A DNA stretch of 38,518 nt from an uncultured Bacteriovorax sp. (GTDB lineage: Bacteria > Bdellovibrionota > Bacteriovoracia > Bacteriovoracales > Bacteriovoracaceae). Position numbers and translations under genes: made by a program. Where the stretch lies: assembly GCA_946482295.1 (NCBI GenBank), contig CAMLRB010000003.1:1-38518 (forward strand), written 5' to 3'. Below, one piece after another: positions 34,469 to 38,518 of this stretch; the stretch's first letter is position 1, and the number at the start of each line of letters is the position of its first letter. Under the pieces are notes generated by a model that worked only from the letters and a program-made list of their open reading frames with translations, searched no databases and was not told the origin of the DNA.

Positions 34469-35263
34469 ATGATTCTCAATCACCGATATTACAATAACGG
34501 CAAACCCGTTTTGGTTTGCATTCATGGGCTTCAAAGTTCTTTAGAAACTTTCATCCCTCTTATTAAACTACTTGAAAACGATTTTTCACTATTACTGGTT
34601 GATCAGCGCGGACATGGTCAATCTCCGCCTTCTGGAACTGACTACACAACTGAGTCCATGGCACGAGATTTAAAACAATTACTCGACCACCTCAACTTGA
34701 GAAAAGTTTCTCTTCTCGGTCATTCAATGGGAGGAAGAACTTCGCTGAAGTTTGGGCAAATGTATCCTGAGATGATTGATAAAATGATCATTGAAGATAT
34801 GGGTATCCACATCCGCCAACCCCGGTCGCCCGAGCGAGATAAAGAAAAAGAAGAAGTCGCAAAACGTTCCTATACTCCCTCGCTTATTTTTAAAACGAAA
34901 GAGGAGATTTTCGATCTCATCTCTCCGCTATATTCATATGCTAAAGATTTGATGAAAACAAAAGTTGTTCCTCATGAGAATGGTTTTGAATTAAAATTCT
35001 GGCCTGATGTTTCTGTTATGTATGGCTACCAGGGCAATTTTTCTGATCTCACTCCAGCCTTAACAGAAACTCAATTTCCAGTGTTGTTTTTAATTGCAGA
35101 TCCTGAAGTCGGCTCTGCGCTCACGCCCAGCTGCATCGATCACATTAAGGCCAGTGTGCCTCGAGCAAAGATCAAAGAAATCAAAGGTTCTTGGCATAAT
35201 ATGCATAAGACCCATCCAAAGGAATTTTGCCAGGAAGTCATAAAATTTTTTAGAGAAAATTAG
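34469..35263 (+). CDS. Alpha/beta hydrolase
   Basis: The 264-aa cytoplasmic hydrolase has no signal peptide. Landmarks are the oxyanion region 'VCIHGLQSSLETF', 'LLLVDQRGHGQSPP', the nucleophile elbow 'GHSMGG' (Ser in GHSMG), a likely acid in 'LFLIADPEVGSA' and the His in 'GSWHNMHKTHP', so the triad looks complete. Esterase, thioesterase or lactonase activity cannot be told apart from sequence. It follows the IucA/IucC-like lipoprotein by 6 bp, so it is the third gene of that operon. It is the only member of the operon without an export signal. Confidence 0.9.
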   Translation: MILNHRYYNNGKPVLVCIHGLQSSLETFIPLIKLLENDFSLLLVDQRGHGQSPPSGTDYTTESMARDLKQLLDHLNLRKVSLLGHSMGGRTSLKFGQMYPEMIDKMIIEDMGIHIRQPRSPERDKEKEEVAKRSYTPSLIFKTKEEIFDLISPLYSYAKDLMKTKVVPHENGFELKFWPDVSVMYGYQGNFSDLTPALTETQFPVLFLIADPEVGSALTPSCIDHIKASVPRAKIKEIKGSWHNMHKTHPKEFCQEVIKFFREN

Positions 35264-35271
35264 AATTCCCT

Positions 35272-35286
35272 AGACGAGGTTCGTCT
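35272..35286 (+). terminator. Weak hairpin after the alpha/beta hydrolase
   Basis: AGACGA/TCGTCT forms a 6-bp stem with a 3-nt loop, 8 bp after the operon's last stop. It is followed by only a short T-run (TTTCATTG). It may be a weak terminator of the lipoprotein operon. Confidence 0.35.
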
Positions 35287-35347
35287 TTCATTGCTCTTCA
35301 TGTTTTTGATAGCGATATACGCGCTCACAATTCAACACGAGGAATTT

Positions 35348-35902
35348 ATGAAAACACTTATTCTTGCCACTCTCCTATTCGCTCAAACCGCATTCGCAGA
35401 AGAATCAAAAAAATTTGAAATGGTTTCAGACATGGCCGCTCTTGTGACTATTCAAACAGATGAAGAAGCCATTCAAGCCGCCGGGTGGATCGATGGATCT
35501 GACAACCAACAATTTATCGATGAACTTTTACGACTTGAGGGATCGGCCTTAAACAAGTTGAAAAAACAGATTGAATTAGAAAATTGTGAAACTAATTCCT
35601 CACCTGACAATAGTTGGATTGATGGATGTGGAGAAGTTACTATCACAAGAGAAGTGCGGACTTCATTCGGGCGAGGAGGATGGGCTTCAGCTGGTGCGGG
35701 ATACACATTTTTTGTAGGTTTTACGAGCGATGGAACGGGAAGGTTCTTCAACAGCTCACATATGGTAACATTACTCGAAGATATAGAAGCTCAAACAAAT
35801 GAAGAAGGTGATTTCAACGGAACACTCTTCAAATATGTCTCTTTGAGCAATATTCAAGAAGTGAAAACTCAAGATCAAGCTTCATTCAAACAGACCAAAT
35901 AG
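35348..35902 (+). CDS. Small exported protein, unknown function
   Basis: The product has 184 aa with a signal peptide ending 'FAQTAFA'. The mature part has two Cys ('ENCETNSS' and 'DGCGEVT'), which could pair, and a Gly/Ala-rich stretch ('GRGGWASAGAGYTFFVGF') that may form beta structure. No family is recognised. The ATG at 35348 is chosen because GAGGA lies 4 nt upstream and the signal peptide then starts at residue 1; an in-frame ATG at 35291 would add a hydrophobic lead without a ribosome-binding site. The last 17 bp overlap the end of the convergent beta-lactamase-like gene. Confidence 0.78.
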   Translation: MKTLILATLLFAQTAFAEESKKFEMVSDMAALVTIQTDEEAIQAAGWIDGSDNQQFIDELLRLEGSALNKLKKQIELENCETNSSPDNSWIDGCGEVTITREVRTSFGRGGWASAGAGYTFFVGFTSDGTGRFFNSSHMVTLLEDIEAQTNEEGDFNGTLFKYVSLSNIQEVKTQDQASFKQTK

Positions 35903-36806
35903 CTGATCCCAATTTTCTACGAAGGTCGTTCAGACCCGCTTTGTCGTACCAAAAGGTCTGAACGCCATTCGTAAGAATGACCGATCCCCGTTGTCTTTCA
36001 AGGTCAATCCAGAAAGACGTTCCCACAAAGCCCAAATGCCCGAAGGTCTGAGGTGAACAGCCCGGACCTGCAAGAGTATTGCTTGGATCGGTCACTCGAT
36101 CAAAACCCAAAATAAAGCGATCTTCTGCTTTTTGCTTTTTAAAGGCTTCTTCCAAATGAGAGTTCATTGAAAGCTGGGAATTAAAATTTAACAGTGTTCG
36201 GCAAAGCCCATCTACTGTAGAGAACAATCCGGCATGTGAAACAAATTCACCGATGTTAAAACAATTGTTGTCATGAACTTCACCACAAATAATATGCTTA
36301 TTTCTGATTCCATATTCAGGACAAAAAGCATTTTCCGGAATTTTCGTCCAATGCAAGGTTTCTTTATCAAAATATGGTGTGCAGAGAGCTTCTAGTCTCG
36401 TTCCTGATTTCTTCTCAATTTCAAGCATACATCTAAGTGATGAGTAGTCAGAATAAAGCGTATCCGATTCTTTGATGGAGTAGGCCCACAGCTCCTCTCT
36501 CCATGTTTTTTTGGAAAGAAGCCCCCCCATCGGAAGTCCCGCCTTATGATTGAGAAGCAATTTCATGTTTTGATCAAAAAGCTCTGGGCGATTGAGATAA
36601 ACGCAAGAATTTGTCAGTGGTTTTGTTAAACTTGCGAGATCAAAATAGAGATAAGGTCTTGAGCTAAAAACATCGGCCTGGATCTCAAAACTCTCAAATT
36701 TCTGAGTTTTAAAATCGATAATGCCGACCGCGAGTGAATCAAAATGCTGTCCACCCATTAGTTCAAAAGCTAAATTTTTAATTTTTTCCATGAAGCCATT
36801 ATACAT
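35886..36806 (-). CDS. Serine beta-lactamase-like hydrolase (class C / DD-peptidase fold)
   Basis: The 306-aa product has the penicillin-recognising fold. The SxxK motif is SLTK (Ser59-Lys62) in 'DLASLTKPLT', the second motif is YSD ('LYSDYSSL'), as in many esterase-type members where YxN is replaced, and 'GHLGFVGTSFWIDL' stands where KTG/HxG is expected. No signal peptide is seen, so it appears cytoplasmic. It may be an esterase or peptidase rather than a true lactamase. ATGs at 36806 and 36791 are both possible; neither has a good ribosome-binding site. It lies 13 bp after the secretin-like gene, so co-transcription is likely. Confidence 0.85.
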   Translation of the reverse strand: MYNGFMEKIKNLAFELMGGQHFDSLAVGIIDFKTQKFESFEIQADVFSSRPYLYFDLASLTKPLTNSCVYLNRPELFDQNMKLLLNHKAGLPMGGLLSKKTWREELWAYSIKESDTLYSDYSSLRCMLEIEKKSGTRLEALCTPYFDKETLHWTKIPENAFCPEYGIRNKHIICGEVHDNNCFNIGEFVSHAGLFSTVDGLCRTLLNFNSQLSMNSHLEEAFKKQKAEDRFILGFDRVTDPSNTLAGPGCSPQTFGHLGFVGTSFWIDLERQRGSVILTNGVQTFWYDKAGLNDLRRKLGSAIWSV

Positions 36807-36819
36807 CAGGAAAAAAATG

Positions 36820-37362
36820 TTAATTAAATTTTTTTTGATCAGCTTTTATGATTTGTGCAGCGATTTTGCTGGCATTTTCATAGGTATCACTGATCGTGAT
36901 AACTTTCGGCCCAGAATATTCAACAATATTATTTAATGATTTTGTTTTCTTATAAGAAAGTTTTTTTCGCACTTTTCTCGTTATTAATTTTTTAGGGTCA
37001 TTTTGAGTGGCGTAGGAAAAAGTCACCAAACCATCTTTATTAATCATCTGAGGAATTTTATTTTTTTCGACAACATAGATAGGTGATTTGAGGAATTCTC
37101 CATGTCTCATGGGAACGAGCTTATTGTTTTCAATCAACATAACGGCATTCATGGCCAGATATTTTCGATATTCTTCTTTGGCGTTTTCCGGGGTCATATC
37201 TGTCCCCGCAATGGCCAGGCTCATTTCCACAGGGACGGCAGAGAAATCTACTTTTTCCCCTGTGAGATTCGCATACAGGGCCGAGCACCCTTCAATAGTT
37301 TCGCATTTTTCTGCGTGAGCCTGAAATGATAGTAAAACTAAAAGAGCTAAAAACTTTTTCAT
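36820..37362 (-). CDS. Exported protein resembling secretin N-domains
   Basis: The 180-aa product has a signal peptide ending 'SFQAHA' and two closely spaced Cys. The pattern 'TGEKVDFSAVPVEMSLAIAG' followed by 'NAKEEYRKYLAMNAVMLIEN' recalls the N0 domain of GspD-type secretins, and the C-terminal part ('SGPKVITISDTYENASKIAA') recalls the N1-type repeat. The membrane beta-barrel of a secretin is absent; the protein ends right after this repeat. The similarity is by eye and moderate. It could be a periplasmic adaptor or a reduced GspD. AAAGGAG lies 9 nt before the ATG, and the strong terminator of the ppdK gene lies just upstream. Confidence 0.6.
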   Translation of the reverse strand: MKKFLALLVLLSFQAHAEKCETIEGCSALYANLTGEKVDFSAVPVEMSLAIAGTDMTPENAKEEYRKYLAMNAVMLIENNKLVPMRHGEFLKSPIYVVEKNKIPQMINKDGLVTFSYATQNDPKKLITRKVRKKLSYKKTKSLNNIVEYSGPKVITISDTYENASKIAAQIIKADQKKFN

Positions 37363-37381
37363 GGCATTTTTCTCCTTTAAT

Positions 37382-37407
37382 AAAAGGGGCCCGAAAGGGC
37401 CCCTTTT
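37382..37407. terminator. Strong terminator downstream of ppdK
   Basis: AAAAGGGGCCC, a GAAA tetraloop and GGGCCCCTTTT form a long GC-rich stem with a T-run on both strands. On the minus strand it directly follows the ppdK stop (37413), so it ends that gene. The secretin-like gene begins 20 bp further on and therefore needs its own start or read-through. Confidence 0.9.
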
Positions 37408-37412
37408 AAGAA

Positions 37413-38518
37413 TTACATTTTGCTATTTTTTATGGCCGCTTGAGCTGCTGCTAAACGAGCAATTGGAACGCGATAAGGAGAACAAGAAACGTAATCAAGT
37501 CCTACGCGATGGCAGAATTCAATTGATTTTGGTTCACCACCATGCTCTCCACAGATCCCAAAGTGCATATCAGGATTTGTTTTTCTTCCTTCAGTCACTG
37601 CATGTTTAATGAGGAAACCAACACCTTCTTGATCGATTGATACGAACGGATCATTTGGCAGCAATCCTTTATTTACATACTCAGGAAGGAATTTTCCTGC
37701 ATCGTCGCGAGAAAGGCCAAATGTTGTTTGAGTAAGATCGTTTGTTCCGAAAGAGAAGAACTCTGCATTTTTAGCAATTGTTCCTGCAGTGATAGCAGCT
37801 CTTGGAAGTTCGATCATCGTCCCGATTTTGTATTTTACTTTTTTACCTTTTTCTTTAAATACGCGCTCAATCTCATTAATAGCATCTTGTTTAAGAATAC
37901 TTAATTCACCTTCAACAGCAACAAGTGGGATCATAATCTCTGGCATAACGTTGATGCCTTTATCTGCACAAATAAGAGCAGCTTCGATGATCGCCTGAAC
38001 TTGCATGCGATAAATTTCTGGGAACGTTACACCTAAGCGACAACCGCGGTGACCAAGCATTGGGTTGAACTCGTGCAGTTGATCTCCACGCTGTTCAATC
38101 GCATTCATTTCTAGACCTAAACTCTCAGCAAGTTCTTTTTTGTCTTCCATAGTGTGTGGAAGGAACTCGTGAAGAGGTGGATCCAGAAGACGAATGTTTA
38201 CCGGAAGATTATTAAGCACAGTAAAGATGCCTACGAAGTCTTCTCTTTGAAATGGAAGAATTTTAGCTAAGGCTTTCTCACGATCCTTTACGTTGTTGGC
38301 GAAAATCATTTCACGAACAGCGAGAATACGATCACGTTCAAAGAACATGTGTTCAGTACGGCAAAGACCAATTCCTTGAGCGCCAAATTTTACAGCGACA
38401 CGAGAATCATCCGGTGTATCTGCATTTGTACGAACGCCAAGTTTTCTAAATTCATCTGACCATGCCATGAACGTAGCGAAGTCTGCAGTAATCGCAGCGT
38501 CGATTGTTGGAACGATTC
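37413..38518 (-). CDS. ppdK: Pyruvate phosphate dikinase, C-terminal part (partial)
   Basis: The enzyme interconverts pyruvate, ATP and phosphate with phosphoenolpyruvate, AMP and pyrophosphate. The reading frame is open to the right edge; the 368 residues seen hold the linker and the PEP/pyruvate-binding TIM barrel. Visible signatures are 'GIGLCRTEHMFFERDRI', 'FNPMLGHRGCRLGVTFPEIY', 'FSFGTNDLTQTTFGLSRDD' and the catalytic Cys motif 'FGICGEHGG'. The frame continues without a break beyond the internal ATG at 38468, so that ATG is not the start; the nucleotide-binding and phosphohistidine domains lie outside the window. The reading frame is intact. The strong terminator 6 bp after the stop suggests a discrete transcription unit. 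Confidence 0.97.
   Translation of the reverse strand, partial: IVPTIDAAITADFATFMAWSDEFRKLGVRTNADTPDDSRVAVKFGAQGIGLCRTEHMFFERDRILAVREMIFANNVKDREKALAKILPFQREDFVGIFTVLNNLPVNIRLLDPPLHEFLPHTMEDKKELAESLGLEMNAIEQRGDQLHEFNPMLGHRGCRLGVTFPEIYRMQVQAIIEAALICADKGINVMPEIMIPLVAVEGELSILKQDAINEIERVFKEKGKKVKYKIGTMIELPRAAITAGTIAKNAEFFSFGTNDLTQTTFGLSRDDAGKFLPEYVNKGLLPNDPFVSIDQEGVGFLIKHAVTEGRKTNPDMHFGICGEHGGEPKSIEFCHRVGLDYVSCSPYRVPIARLAAAQAAIKNSKM

Noticed and set aside
38466..38468. An ATG as the start of a short pyruvate phosphate dikinase
   Set aside because: The frame continues upstream to the edge with family-typical sequence (TIDAAITADFATF), so the gene is simply cut by the window.
1..38518. Prophage, insertion sequence, CRISPR array, tRNA or rRNA
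   Set aside because: Reading both strands, I saw no transposase or phage motifs, no regularly spaced repeats and no tRNA- or rRNA-like sequence; without a search tool a short tRNA could be missed, but the dense gene packing leaves little room.

Overview
The window is AT-rich, tightly packed bacterial DNA with a motility core, envelope and peptidoglycan genes, and many exported proteins and lipoproteins. The flagellar gene content (fliE-fliJ with a MotE-like gene), the abundance of secreted hydrolases, and the low GC suggest a Gram-negative deltaproteobacterium-like organism. My best guess is a predatory member of the Bdellovibrionota (Bacteriovorax/Peredibacter-like). This taxonomic call is inference; there is no rRNA marker in the window. 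No tRNA, rRNA, CRISPR array, insertion sequence or prophage was recognised, and no gene-free stretch exceeds about 235 bp.

Positions 1-16602 (minus strand) are a flagellar supercluster. It is transcribed right to left: a large secreted TPR protein, a sigma-54-activator-like protein with a broken ATPase centre, flgB, flgC, fliE, fliF, fliG, a second stand-alone FliG C-terminal domain, fliH, fliI, fliJ, a motE-like gene, and then fliK and flgD (cut by the left edge). The run is interrupted at 2527-5092 by two plus-strand genes for exported proteins: a DUF1402-type lytic-transglycosylase-like protein and a small partner. The other flagellar genes are nearly contiguous, with stop/start overlaps.

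Positions 16837-19646 (plus) encode a small lipoprotein followed by mlaE, mlaF and mlaD, the inner-membrane part of an MCE lipid transporter. Positions 19657-22675 (minus) hold a GT39-type glycosyltransferase and a complete NtrC-type response regulator. Next come two small envelope proteins, a LysR-type regulator, and a divergent S1/P1 nuclease gene with a small exported partner. A strong bidirectional terminator then separates these from metK (25815-26969).

Positions 27068-30210 (minus) pair mpl, a murein-tripeptide recycling ligase, with a lipoprotein carrying a SleB-like wall-hydrolase domain. Positions 30317-35263 (plus) form the least expected unit: a lipoprotein with a nucleoside-phosphorylase-like domain, a lipoprotein with all the recognisable motifs of IucA/IucC siderophore synthetases, and an alpha/beta hydrolase. 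The right end has a small exported protein, a serine beta-lactamase-like hydrolase, an orphan secretin-N-domain-like protein, a strong terminator and the C-terminal part of pyruvate phosphate dikinase, cut by the edge.

The observations most worth following are the extra FliG C-domain lacking two torque charges, the ATPase-dead sigma-54-like regulator beside it, and the lipoprotein operon with phosphorylase-like and siderophore-synthetase-like domains.
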